A DNA stretch of 29,144 bases from Actinomycetes bacterium (GCA_023457615.1 JAEWKY010000091.1:1-29144); one strand, 5' to 3'; positions 16,001-23,547 are shown, counted from the first letter of the stretch. Notes: generated from the sequence alone by a model not told the origin. Numbers and translations: made by a program.

Positions 16001-17411
16001 ATTCTTGACGCGAGACGTCGAGGATCTACTCGTCAACTTGTTCATTCGTCGCGAACTCGACCGTGAGGGTGACAGGCAGCGTTACTCGGAACTCATCTCG
16101 TCCATGACGGCGGAAGGCCGGGAGCGCGTTTTCTCCAAGTTGGTCCAGACCTTCCCCGATCAGCCACATTTCTGGGCTCATCGAGCGCGCTTCTACAGTG
16201 CCGACGCCCGCGATCACGAATTGGCGCAGGAGTCGATGGAGAAGGCGCTCGAGATCGACGACTCCGATCCCCTGATCTGGCACATGGGGGGCATCAATCG
16301 TCGCGCGCGCCTCTACGATCTGCTTGAAGCATCCAAGTACGACGAAGCAGCTTCGCTCGGCGACATGCGGGCTCGGATCGAGGAGATCGCGAATCTTGCG
16401 CTTGGTGACTTCAACCAAGCGCGCGTGCTCGAGAATTACACGTCCGAGTACCCCCTGACGTCATCGGCCGAACTTGCTCTGGCAGTGATCGAGTGGGCGA
16501 AGAAGGTCCATCGGCACGAGACCTATGCAGCCTTGCTGCGAGCCCCGGGATCAGCCTTCTACAACGACCTCTACGACGTCGCCGTGCTCTCACTCGAACT
16601 CATCGAAGAACTTGAGGGGGACGACCAGCCATCGCAATCGGTGGAGCGCATTCGAGCCAGACTCAAGGGCGTCCAGGACAATTACGGCGCCATGCTGGAA
16701 GGCTGGCGCAACATGCTCGAGACCGCGACAGGCTCTCGCCTCGCAATCAGAACTCGATTGGCTGCGCTCTACGGTATGCGCAATGGCGCTTGGCATCGAG
16801 CGCCGAGCACCGACATCACGAGCGCGCTCCAACTCCTCAACGAAAACCTTGCAGACAATCCCAACGACCCTCGAACAGCCCGGACGTGGTTGGCTGCTGC
16901 CCGCCACGGCGGAGCGACACTCGAGCGCGCCGCCGAGGTCGTCTCGAACTGGGTTGAATACGACGACTCAAGAGACGCGCTCTACGCGGATTACGTTGTC
17001 GACGCGCTGCGAGCCCTGGGAGGGCGACTGAGTTCGGTGGCGGAGTACGAGCGCAAGAGGGACGTGCTGCGATCACGCACGTTCGTCTTTCGTCAGCGGC
17101 GTGCCATCTACGACTGGCTGGGCAAAGGGACTGAACTGCGCCAGCTGGTTCACCGCAGTGAAGTCGCGGACTGGGACAGGTCGTCCGATGCCGATCCACC
17201 TCAACTTGCGCGCGTAACCGGACGAGTCGAGCATATTCACGGTCCGGCTTCCGGAATCCTCCGCTTGGCGAACGGCGTCGAAGCATTCTTCGTTCCCTCG
17301 GTCGCGAATCTGGTCGCGGATCGAGACCTCAACGCCACGGTGACATGTCTCCTCGGCTTCTCGTATGACGGCATCCAAGCCTGGACGGTGAAGCGGGCCG
17401 ACCCCGCCTAG
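13044..17411 (+). CDS. SAMD9-like STAND NTPase with N-terminal kinase-like domain, TPR and OB-fold
   Basis: The protein has about 1455 aa from the GTG at 13044; in-frame starts also exist at 13020 (ATG) and 13008. (1) About 30-400: an APH/protein-kinase-like domain with GRSGAVVG loop, K73, HGDLHVEN (H237, D239, N244) and IDLD (D262, D264). (2) About 428-575: a Rossmann-like segment including GWDLVIDFD. (3) About 610-700: ITWFELDSHVDLPR linker. (4) P-loop HRAGAGGTT (707-715), no GKT lysine, then VMWNLHNEYP; Walker-B-like VVVVIEG with E762. (5) Helical TPR-like repeats from about 1035. (6) About 1390-1452: OB-like beta domain. The order and the GGTT loop resemble SAMD9 and its bacterial relatives, predicted STAND immune sensors. 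GC is lower than in neighbours and rare codons such as ATA and CTA occur, which suggests transfer. Function is inferred. Confidence 0.8.
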   Translation: MESYSDQGTKNSAVDQEIEAWLGPDRCAEASAWLVGAGISLTADRLLSFGRSGAVVGVVIAQSATGAEKMVLKFVDDGDFSGATANLASTSPADFLASHIVEPSHEFVFADELSRISLQRLAGGDDARWQMLASLSGFAEMTVAIPVITTSLFAEWNPSPRAEGRTAADLMGHRARSRLAVGSDFERWAQREIGAAVTERPWVTFGSVPTRRFPNPFFVARSSLADTSTTALLGNSHGDLHVENVFLPVESFPAPSKFVLIDLDTFSSSDSLAIDPANLLLSEIERAIVLLRPSHRERLLDLLINRDSPIPTELVGIVELWDKTVEATLDLATERGFGSEWSQQWWFALAGSAVMLASRERLDHSTRIWFFSLASVALSKFFYSRPDVTYPDGDTVRLDPVLDDRQRAAAAATDAVVEASTGFDGRSLTIALIAPGSISSWSTVSLVGAGWDLVIDFDRLAAEEGGSFRSAVSAGAPIRLVQPGQSVSLSRGSTVWVAAAGLVPPGSPDEQSEGYREWRSKNHSGLAAILASVATSVAGPIRLNAFGVPDARSRAVVEALLDAAEGRVSLTVISADHDAGALTDHSPQTIDAEPNLVAGGFPGRPANPDDPRILVTLPAGDGTERVTVAEEDRRWLEDGFELLHSQVALYSNAVEGVAADFYGGRRITWFELDSHVDLPRTDHTEALERALRTRLSRRRTDRYIFQHRAGAGGTTIVRRVMWNLHNEYPVLLTDQIVDVAQTASRIQKLASLTERQVVVVIEGTPATVIDKLHDLLRSSSVPVLLIVVARSYRGPSTRTRTDSSNEVGELTRDEQRWFASFFSNLGTRDGLRSELNQIGRPGGEAAVPFMYALTTFGHEFTGLRAYVQRFLADVEPALRPVLITIAIAHRFGGVDVHSSLFASELRLPIDAPVRLATRLGDTVNGLLIEATTARWRTTHLLVAEEILSQTLRPLEGPSADDPDAWYQQLPSWAEKIVELARIASPGFLTRDVEDLLVNLFIRRELDREGDRQRYSELISSMTAEGRERVFSKLVQTFPDQPHFWAHRARFYSADARDHELAQESMEKALEIDDSDPLIWHMGGINRRARLYDLLEASKYDEAASLGDMRARIEEIANLALGDFNQARVLENYTSEYPLTSSAELALAVIEWAKKVHRHETYAALLRAPGSAFYNDLYDVAVLSLELIEELEGDDQPSQSVERIRARLKGVQDNYGAMLEGWRNMLETATGSRLAIRTRLAALYGMRNGAWHRAPSTDITSALQLLNENLADNPNDPRTARTWLAAARHGGATLERAAEVVSNWVEYDDSRDALYADYVVDALRALGGRLSSVAEYERKRDVLRSRTFVFRQRRAIYDWLGKGTELRQLVHRSEVADWDRSSDADPPQLARVTGRVEHIHGPASGILRLANGVEAFFVPSVANLVADRDLNATVTCLLGFSYDGIQAWTVKRADPA

Positions 17412-17412
17412 C

Positions 17413-17440
17413 CGCGTGGCGCGCAACTCGCGAGCACGCG
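17413..17440 (+). terminator. GC-rich hairpin after the STAND gene
   Basis: CGCGTG (17413-17418) and CACGCG (17435-17440) pair around a loop that can pair further inside. It directly follows the stop at 17411 but has no T-run, so it is a weak terminator candidate. Confidence 0.3.
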
Positions 17441-17446
17441 TAGCCT
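17441..17446 (+). promoter_or_regulatory. -10 box TAGCCT, leaderless start for the 59-aa gene
   Basis: TAGCCT ends 7 nt before the ATG at 17454. No clear -35 box is seen. Confidence 0.45.
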
Positions 17447-17453
17447 CGGCACC

Positions 17454-17633
17454 ATGAGTAAGAACCTGGTCACGATCCTGCTCGTCGTCGCGGCGGTCGT
17501 GATCGCGTGGTTCCTCGTGAGCTTCCTGTTGTCGTTCCTCTACTTCATCGTGCGCCTCCTCATCGTCGCGGCGGTCGCGCTGCTCGTGTACCTGCTGCTG
17601 CGCAACGTGCTGCTACGCACCGAGAGGGACTGA
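17454..17633 (+). CDS. 59-aa membrane protein
   Basis: The protein begins MSKNLVTILLVVAAVV and is hydrophobic along almost its whole length, with two likely helices (about 5-25 and 28-50), ending in the polar RNVLLRTERD. It matches no family I recognise. The next gene starts 5 nt after its stop, and the GAGAGGG near its end serves as that gene's ribosome-binding site, so the two probably form one operon. Its codon use is the high-GC pattern of the host, unlike the STAND gene just before it. Confidence 0.7.
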   Translation: MSKNLVTILLVVAAVVIAWFLVSFLLSFLYFIVRLLIVAAVALLVYLLLRNVLLRTERD

Positions 17634-17638
17634 GACCC

Positions 17639-19255
17639 GTGGCGGCGGCGGTGCTCGAGAGGCTGCGTCGCCTCGCGCCCGGGCGCATGCCGACGCCGCA
17701 TCGTGCGTGGGCGATCGCCTGCTGGGTGCTCACCGCGACGGTGGCGGTGGCCATCCTGATCCCCGGGCTGACCGACGGCATCGCGGCGGAGGAATCCGGC
17801 TCGACGGGCGTCGTCGGCGTCTTCACCGCGCCCCTCGGCGTGCGCGTGCTGGTGACCGTCGCGGCCGCGGTGCTGGTCGGCGCGCTCGTCGTCGCCGCCC
17901 TGCTGCGCGCGGGGGAGGGCGGGGCGTCCCGGCTGCCGCCCGTCGCCGCCGGAGGCTTCTTCCCGGTGCTGGCTCTCGCCGCCGAGCGGCACTGGCTCTC
18001 CGCGGCCGCCGCGCTCGCGCTGCTGGCGGTCGCCCTGATCGTGGCCGCGCGTCGCGCCCCGGCCGCGCTCATCGGCGTGCTCGCCGCGGGCGGCTGGCTC
18101 GTGCTCACGGTCGCGCAGTTCGGTGCGGATGCCGACGGCGGCTGGACCTGGATCGCGCTGTTCGGCGCGGCGGCGGCCTTCGCGGCCTTCGGCGCCTACT
18201 ACGGCGTCGCGCGAGCGGCCGAGTCGCGGTCGGCGCTGCTTCGTCCGCTCTACCGCGACGATCTCGGGGCCGCGGCCGTGCTCGCGATCGTCGTCCTCGT
18301 GGCGGCGCTCACCGTGCTGCGGCTGACTCTCGCCCGCGAGCTCTTCCCGGCGCCCGACCCGGAGCTGTGGCGTCCGTTCGACGAGGCCCCGGCGTCGTGG
18401 CTGCACGCGGTGCTCGTCGCCGTGCTCGTGGTCGTCGTCGCCGTGCGGTCGGTGCGCCGGCCGCTGCGGCGCTCGCGAGCCCGCGGCGTCACCGCAGCCC
18501 TCGCCGTGGCCGGCAACGCCCAGCTCGCGCTCGGACTCGGCGTGATCCTCGTCGGACTGCTCGTCGCGGCCGCGACCGGGGCGACGTTCCTGCCCGACGT
18601 GCCGCCCGTCGCCGTCGCGGCGCTCAAGTTCGTCGGCACCGTCGGGATCCTCGTCGTCGCGGTGACCCCGCCGTTCCGGGGCACGACCGCGCGCTCGCTC
18701 GCCGTCGTCACGGGCGCCTACCTCGTGCCCCTCACGCTCCACGGGTTGCTCGCGGCGACGGGATCGCTGCCGCCCGCGCTCGCGGGCTTCCCCGCCTCGC
18801 CTGTGCAGCTCGCCCTGCTGCTGCTCGCGGCATCCCTCGTGGCGGCTGTCGTGCCCGCGTGGCGACGGGCGCTCGGACCCGGACTCGTCGTGCGCCTGGC
18901 GGTCGTGCCGTTCGTCGCGGTGCACGCGGGATGGCTGCTGCCCGCCGTGTGGTCCGACCTCGGCCGCATCGTGCTCGTCGTCGGCGTCCTGCTCGCCCTG
19001 CTCGTGCTCATGCCGCGACCCGACCCCGATCCGACCCGTCACGCCGCCGGCGTGCTCGCCGCCTCGGGCGCGCAGCTGCTCGCGCTCGTCGTGTTCGCGC
19101 TCGCCCTGCCGAGCTTCCTCGACGATCCTGCGATCGTCGTGCTCGGACTGTTCTGGCTCGCCGTCGCGGTGATCGCCGGCCTCGTCGTGCGCACGCAGCC
19201 GGGCACCGACGACGAACCCGACGAGCCGCGGGGGAGCCGGTCGGCGGAGCGCTAG
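17639..19255 (+). CDS. Large polytopic membrane protein of unknown function
   Basis: The protein has about 538 aa from the GTG at 17639; an in-frame ATG at 17687 is the alternative. After a short basic N-terminus it is made of roughly 13-15 hydrophobic helices with short loops, mostly Ala, Val and Leu, and ends in an acidic and Arg-rich tail. A soluble loop near residues 235-260 contains LFPAPDPELWRPFDEAPASW and faces one side. No transporter signature, charged intramembrane cluster or catalytic motif was recognised. GAGAGGG lies 10 nt before the GTG. The stop overlaps that of the opposite gene at 19252 (shared CTAG), a compact convergent junction. Confidence 0.75.
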   Translation: MAAAVLERLRRLAPGRMPTPHRAWAIACWVLTATVAVAILIPGLTDGIAAEESGSTGVVGVFTAPLGVRVLVTVAAAVLVGALVVAALLRAGEGGASRLPPVAAGGFFPVLALAAERHWLSAAAALALLAVALIVAARRAPAALIGVLAAGGWLVLTVAQFGADADGGWTWIALFGAAAAFAAFGAYYGVARAAESRSALLRPLYRDDLGAAAVLAIVVLVAALTVLRLTLARELFPAPDPELWRPFDEAPASWLHAVLVAVLVVVVAVRSVRRPLRRSRARGVTAALAVAGNAQLALGLGVILVGLLVAAATGATFLPDVPPVAVAALKFVGTVGILVVAVTPPFRGTTARSLAVVTGAYLVPLTLHGLLAATGSLPPALAGFPASPVQLALLLLAASLVAAVVPAWRRALGPGLVVRLAVVPFVAVHAGWLLPAVWSDLGRIVLVVGVLLALLVLMPRPDPDPTRHAAGVLAASGAQLLALVVFALALPSFLDDPAIVVLGLFWLAVAVIAGLVVRTQPGTDDEPDEPRGSRSAER

Positions 19256-19575
19256 CCGAGTCCGCCGAGCAGGGTGACGAGGGCGAGCGCGATCCTGTCG
19301 CTCGTCGCCATCGCGATCGCGATCAGACCCCAGAGGCCGCCGCGGCGCCGGTCCTGCCGCCAGGCGAGCACGGCGAGAACCACGACGACGACCGCGAGCG
19401 CGATCGCGACGACGAGGGAGGCGGAGATCGTCCACTCGGGGGCCCTCTCGACGCGCAGCACGATCTCGAGGGCGAGCCAGGCCGTGCAGACGCCGGAGGC
19501 GATCACGGCCGCGAGGCCGAGGGGCGTGATGCCGGAGGGCCGCACGGGCGTGGTGTCGGGGTCGGGCGTGGCCAC
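19252..19575 (-). CDS. Small three-helix membrane protein
   Basis: The protein has 107 aa from a GTG (19575 on the minus strand). A polar N-terminus rich in Asp, Thr and Pro is followed by hydrophobic helices at about 16-38, 48-70 and 80-103. An Arg/Asp stretch (WRQDRRRGG) separates the second and third. It is not recognised. The convergent neighbour's stop overlaps by 4 bp. The -10 box TAGCGT 6 nt before the GTG suggests a leaderless transcript. Confidence 0.7.
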   Translation of the reverse strand: MATPDPDTTPVRPSGITPLGLAAVIASGVCTAWLALEIVLRVERAPEWTISASLVVAIALAVVVVVLAVLAWRQDRRRGGLWGLIAIAMATSDRIALALVTLLGGLG

Positions 19576-19581
19576 GAGGAA

Positions 19582-19591
19582 ACGCTAGTGT
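19582..19591. promoter_or_regulatory. Divergent -10 boxes sharing a TA
   Basis: ACGCTAGTGT contains TAGCGT on the minus strand (19582-19587, 6 nt before the GTG at 19575) and TAGTGT on the plus strand (19586-19591, about 28 nt before the ATG at 19620). The two share TA at 19586-19587, so polymerase could not occupy both at once. Confidence 0.45.
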
Positions 19592-19619
19592 TCGATCACC
19601 CGATCTGGAGGAAATCCGC

Positions 19620-21512
19620 ATGAGCACCACGCCGCGCGCCGGTGAGCGTCTTCGCTACTGGTTCGACAACTGGATGTCGAAGGGCACGGTCGCGCTCATG
19701 GCGCTGCTGGGCATCGCCACGCTCGTCTTCGTCGCCGTGCTCGGCGCGATCACCGTGCTCGTGCTCGTGCTCCTGCCCGACGGCGTGAACACCGTGGACG
19801 ACGACGACTCGGTGTGGGACGTCTTCTGGGGCAGCCTCATGCGCACCCTCGACCCCGGCACGATGGGCGGCGACGAGGGATGGGTGTTCCGCATCCTGAT
19901 GCTCATCGTGACGATCGGCGGCCTCATCATCGTGGCGAGCCTCATCGGCATCGTCTCGGGCGCCTTCGACAGCAAGGTCGAGGAGCTGCGCAAAGGCCGG
20001 TCGCGCGTGCTCGAGGAGGACCACACGCTCATCCTCGGCTGGAGCACGAAGGTGTTCCCGATCGTCAAGGAGATCGCCACCGCCAACCTGTCGCGCGGCA
20101 AGAGCGCGATCGTCATCCTCGCCGACCGCGACAAGGTCGAGATGGAGGACGACATCAAGGCCCAGGTGCCCGACACCGGCAAGACGAAGATCATCGTCCG
20201 GTCGGGCGATCCGATGAATCTCGCCGAGCTCGAGGTCGCGAACCCGCACACCGCCCGCAGCATCGTCGTGCTCGCCCCGGAGGACACCGACGACCCCGAC
20301 TCGCTCGTCATCAAGACGACGCTCGCGGTGACGAACAACCCCAATCGCAAGCAGGGCGACTACCACATCGTCGGCGAGCTGCAGGACCCGGCCAACCTCG
20401 AGGCGGCGCGTCTCGTCGGCCGGCACGAGGCGCACTGGGTGCTCTCCACCGAGCTCATCAGCCGCATCACCGTGCAGACCTGCCGGCAGAGCGGTCTCTC
20501 GGTCGTCTACTCGGAGCTGCTCGACTTCGACGGCGCCGAGATCTACTTCACCGAGCAGCCGTCGCTCGTCGGACGCACCTACTTCGACGCGCAGCTCGCG
20601 TTCGCGACCTCGGCGGTCATGGGCCTCGTGCAGGGGGGGAAGGTCACGCTCAACCCGCCGGCCGACACCGTGCTCGCGCAGGGCGACCAGATCATCGTGA
20701 TCGCCGAGGACGACGACGCGATCCACCTCGGCGAGCCGGGCATCCCCGACGCGGGGCTCGTGAGCGCCGTCGAGGTCGCCCCCGCGATGCCCGAGACCAC
20801 GCTCGTGCTCGGCTACAACGAGGGACTGCGGCTCATGCTCGCCGAGCTCGACCAGTACTCCACGCCGCGCTCGCGCGTCACGGTGGTGGCGGATGTGCCC
20901 GAGCCCGGCTTCGACGGACTCGCGAACCTCGACCTGGGTTTCCAGCAGGGCGACCCGACGAGCCGCGCGGTGCTCGACGCCCTCTACGCGCACGAGTACG
21001 ACCACATCATCGTGCTCGCGGCGAAGGAGACGCTGCCCGCGCAGCGCGCCGACGCCAAGACGCTCATCACGCTGCTGCACCTCCGCGACATCGCGGAGCA
21101 GAAGGGCGTCGACCTCAACGTCGTGAGCGAGATGATCGACGACCGCAACCGCGAGCTGGCCGAGGTCACCCAGGCCGACGACTTCATCGTCAGCGACCAG
21201 CTCATCAGCCTCATGCTCTCGCAGGTGAGTGAGAACAAGCGGCTCACGGATGTCTTCGACGAGCTCTTCTCGGCGACCGGCGCGGAGATCTACCTGCGCC
21301 CCGCCGAGCTCTACCTCGCGCCCGGCACCGAGGCCGACTTCTACACGGTGCTGGAGGCGGCGCGTCGGCGCGGGGAGACCGCGATCGGCTTCCGCATCGA
21401 GGCGCAGTCCCGCAGCAGCGAGCACGCCTACGGCGTCACGGTGAATCCGACGAAGGGCGACCGCCGGGCGTTCGCGGCGGGCGACAAGATCATCGTCCTC
21501 GCGGAGGGGTAG
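19620..21512 (+). CDS. CASTOR/POLLUX-type ion channel with RCK/TrkA-N-like domains
   Basis: The protein has 630 aa. Two long hydrophobic helices (about 22-55 and 88-118) flank a pore-region candidate including VWDVFWGSLMRTLDPGTMGG. Two tandem cytoplasmic RCK/TrkA-N-like halves follow, beginning at HTLILGWSTKVFPIVKEI (about 138) and again at TTLVLGYNEGLRLMLAEL (about 392). This matches the CASTOR/POLLUX/SYM8 family, whose plant members are nuclear cation channels and whose bacterial members are mostly uncharacterised. TrkA-like parts suggest nucleotide- or ion-gated cation flux. The usual potassium filter TVGYG is absent. GGAGGAAA lies 5 nt before the ATG, a strong ribosome-binding site. Confidence 0.85.
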   Translation: MSTTPRAGERLRYWFDNWMSKGTVALMALLGIATLVFVAVLGAITVLVLVLLPDGVNTVDDDDSVWDVFWGSLMRTLDPGTMGGDEGWVFRILMLIVTIGGLIIVASLIGIVSGAFDSKVEELRKGRSRVLEEDHTLILGWSTKVFPIVKEIATANLSRGKSAIVILADRDKVEMEDDIKAQVPDTGKTKIIVRSGDPMNLAELEVANPHTARSIVVLAPEDTDDPDSLVIKTTLAVTNNPNRKQGDYHIVGELQDPANLEAARLVGRHEAHWVLSTELISRITVQTCRQSGLSVVYSELLDFDGAEIYFTEQPSLVGRTYFDAQLAFATSAVMGLVQGGKVTLNPPADTVLAQGDQIIVIAEDDDAIHLGEPGIPDAGLVSAVEVAPAMPETTLVLGYNEGLRLMLAELDQYSTPRSRVTVVADVPEPGFDGLANLDLGFQQGDPTSRAVLDALYAHEYDHIIVLAAKETLPAQRADAKTLITLLHLRDIAEQKGVDLNVVSEMIDDRNRELAEVTQADDFIVSDQLISLMLSQVSENKRLTDVFDELFSATGAEIYLRPAELYLAPGTEADFYTVLEAARRRGETAIGFRIEAQSRSSEHAYGVTVNPTKGDRRAFAAGDKIIVLAEG

Positions 21513-21516
21513 CGCC

Positions 21517-22863
21517 TCATGCTCCCGCGCGCGGCGCGATGTTGTGGTTGCGGTGAAAGAGGTTCGTCGGGTCGTAGACGGCCTTGATCGACCGGAGCCG
21601 GGCCAGCGTCGCCGGCGGGTACATCTTCGCGACCGGGTCGTCGAGGCTCGAGAAGTTGCCGTAGAGCCCCTTCAGCCAGGGGTCGAGCCGCGCCCACGCG
21701 GCGCGGAGCCGCGGCGACTCGATCTCGGCGAGGTGCCCGGGCACGAACGCCACCGAGAAGATCCACGCCTCCGTGTCGCGGAAGCCCCACGCCGTCGCCG
21801 CGGGATCGACCCGCGAGTACGCGCCGCCCAGCAGCCGCACCATGAGCACGGTGCCGCCGAGCTCGCGCTTGACCGCGGCGAGCTCGTCGACGAGCGCGTC
21901 GTCGAACCGCGCGGCGAAGCCGTTCTCGTCGACGAACTCGAGGTCGGGCGCGCCGGCCTCGTCGGCGTCCGGCTGCTGATCGAGCAGCACGTCGGCATAC
22001 GGCATGCGGGCGATCGTGTGGCCGGTGACGCCGGGCATCTCCAGCAGGGGTGCGATCGCGGCCGACGCCGCGTCGAGGTCGCCGTCCGCCCAGACGAAGA
22101 CGACCCGGGAGACCGGCGGGACGCCCTCGCCGAACGAGGGCAGCCCGAGGTAGCTCGTCGTCAGCTCCTCCGGCGCGACCCGGAGGGCATCCCGCCAGAC
22201 CCGGAAGGCCGCGCCGAGGTCGGCGTCGGGGTCGAGATCGATCGTGCCGGACACGACGCCGTCGGGCAGCGGATGCGCGCGGTAGGTGAAGGCCGTGACG
22301 ACGCCGAAGTTGCCGCCGCCGCCGCGGAGCGCCCAGAACAGGTCGGGCTCGGACTCGGCGCTCGCCGTGACCGTGCGGCCGTCGGCGAGGACCACCGCGG
22401 CGCTCACGAGGCTGTCGATCGCGAGGCCCCAGCGCCGCACGAACCAGCCGACCCCGCCGCCGAGCGAGAGCCCGCCGACGCCGACCGTCTTCGTGTCGCC
22501 CGAGCTCAGCGCGAGACCGTGCGGCTCGAGGGCCGCGGCGACCCGGCCCCAGGTCGCTCCGCCGCCGATCGTGACGAGGTCGCCGTCGACCTCGATCGCG
22601 TCGAGCGCGCGCAGGTCGATCACGAGCCCGCCGTCGTTCGTCGACATCCCGCGCGAGTCGTGACCGCCGCTGCGGATCGAGAGCTCGAGCGCCGCGTCGC
22701 GCGCGAACGCGACGGCCCGGGCGACGTCGGCGGCATCCCTCGGGCGCACGACCGCGAGCGGGGAGCCGAGGCGGCCCGCCGCCTGCGCGCCGGCGAGGTA
22801 GCCCTCGGTGCCCGGTTCGAAGAGCTCGCCCGAGAGGGCGTCCGTCAGCGTCGAGAGGTCCAC
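21517..22863 (-). CDS. FAD-binding oxidoreductase, berberine-bridge-enzyme type
   Basis: The protein has 448 aa from a GTG. An N-terminal PCMH FAD domain (about 35-205) contains IRSGGHD with H68, the site of covalent 8-alpha-histidyl flavin attachment, and VGVGGLSLGGGVGW. The C-terminal berberine-bridge motif is seen as YDPTNLFHRNHNI near the end. In doubly linked members a cysteine stands shortly before VGxxGLxLGGG; here the position reads DTKTVGVGG without cysteine, so only the histidyl link is expected. Such enzymes oxidise sugars, alcohols or secondary metabolites; the substrate is unknown. It ends only 4 bp from the convergent channel gene. A TAGGGT box 6 nt upstream of the GTG suggests a separate leaderless transcript. 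Confidence 0.88.
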   Translation of the reverse strand: MDLSTLTDALSGELFEPGTEGYLAGAQAAGRLGSPLAVVRPRDAADVARAVAFARDAALELSIRSGGHDSRGMSTNDGGLVIDLRALDAIEVDGDLVTIGGGATWGRVAAALEPHGLALSSGDTKTVGVGGLSLGGGVGWFVRRWGLAIDSLVSAAVVLADGRTVTASAESEPDLFWALRGGGGNFGVVTAFTYRAHPLPDGVVSGTIDLDPDADLGAAFRVWRDALRVAPEELTTSYLGLPSFGEGVPPVSRVVFVWADGDLDAASAAIAPLLEMPGVTGHTIARMPYADVLLDQQPDADEAGAPDLEFVDENGFAARFDDALVDELAAVKRELGGTVLMVRLLGGAYSRVDPAATAWGFRDTEAWIFSVAFVPGHLAEIESPRLRAAWARLDPWLKGLYGNFSSLDDPVAKMYPPATLARLRSIKAVYDPTNLFHRNHNIAPRAGA

Positions 22864-22869
22864 GCGTCC

Positions 22870-22875
22870 ACCCTA
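22870..22875 (-). promoter_or_regulatory. -10 box TAGGGT for the FAD oxidoreductase
   Basis: On the minus strand TAGGGT is followed by 6 nt (GGACGC) and the GTG at 22863. It lies in the 34-bp gap after the 44-aa gene, so the oxidoreductase may be transcribed separately from the two genes before it. Confidence 0.5.
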
Positions 22876-22897
22876 GGGATCGTCACCGACGCTCCGA

Positions 22898-23032
22898 TCA
22901 GGAGCCGAGCGCCCCGAGGACCTCGACGAGGAACACCCCGACGAGCACGATCGGCAGCACCCAGACGAGGCCGGGGAAGAGCGTCGCGACGGGGATGCCC
23001 GCGGGCGCCGGTGTCGCGACCGGGTCGGTCAT
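22898..23032 (-). CDS. 44-aa single-pass membrane peptide
   Basis: This short gene encodes MTDPVATPAPAGIPVAT, then one hydrophobic helix (about residues 18-41), ending EVLGALGS. Its ATG overlaps the stop of the preceding gene in the sequence ATGA (23029-23032), so it is probably translated by coupling. The upstream partner is a 4-TM protein, which suggests that the peptide is a small subunit or regulator of it. Function unknown. Confidence 0.65.
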   Translation of the reverse strand: MTDPVATPAPAGIPVATLFPGLVWVLPIVLVGVFLVEVLGALGS

Positions 23033-23547
23033 CCGAGGTCGGGGCTGAAGCCGTTGGCGAGGATCAGGACGCGCACGACGATCGCGGCGGCGGCGAACAG
23101 CAGGCCGAAGATCCCGAGCACGCGACCCCGGCCGCCGAGCAGGGCGACGATCCCGAGGAGGGCCGCGAGGCCGGCCGTGACGAAGCCGCCGAAGAAGACG
23201 AAGAGCGCGAGCACGGCGAGACCGGCCGCACCGAGCGCGGTGCCCACGCCGGAGAAGTCGCCGCTCGAGAGCGAGGCGATCGCCCCGACGACGGCGACGA
23301 CGGCGAACACGAGGAACGCGAGGTCGCCGAGCGTCGTCAGGAGCCCGAGCACGAACGACCAGGCGCCGACGCCGCGCTTCCTGCGCTCGACGGGGGCAGG
23401 CTCGACGGGCCCCGGCACCGCCGGGGTCGGCGTGGCGGGTCCTGTGGAGACGGACGCGGGCACCACGGGCGCGGGCTCCGAGACGACGACGGGCTCGACA
23501 GGAGTCGAGGCGGGAACGGCGGACTCAGGGCTCTTCGCGTCGGACAT
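23029..23547 (-). CDS. Pro/Val-rich protein with a four-helix membrane domain
   Basis: The protein has 172 aa. The first 55 residues are rich in Pro, Val, Ser and Glu and probably disordered (for example VPASTPVEPVVVSEPAP). The basic ERRKRG leads into a membrane domain with helices at about 62-84, 102-120, 122-142 and 145-165. The layout resembles small actinobacterial DUF4190-like or Tim-barrel-free membrane proteins, but no family is assigned. It is translationally coupled to the 44-aa peptide downstream. The in-frame starts are limited, and the ATG at 23547 is the natural one. Confidence 0.72.
   Translation of the reverse strand: MSDAKSPESAVPASTPVEPVVVSEPAPVVPASVSTGPATPTPAVPGPVEPAPVERRKRGVGAWSFVLGLLTTLGDLAFLVFAVVAVVGAIASLSSGDFSGVGTALGAAGLAVLALFVFFGGFVTAGLAALLGIVALLGGRGRVLGIFGLLFAAAAIVVRVLILANGFSPDLG

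Noticed and set aside
13008..17411. Prophage, IS element or toxin-antitoxin pair around the STAND gene
   Set aside because: No transposase, integrase, terminal inverted repeat, tRNA target or small partner gene was seen on either side.
17641..19255. Frameshifted or fused gene suggested by the open frame from 17507
   Set aside because: The upstream part overlaps the 59-aa membrane protein in another frame; a GTG at 17639 with a good ribosome-binding site explains the start.
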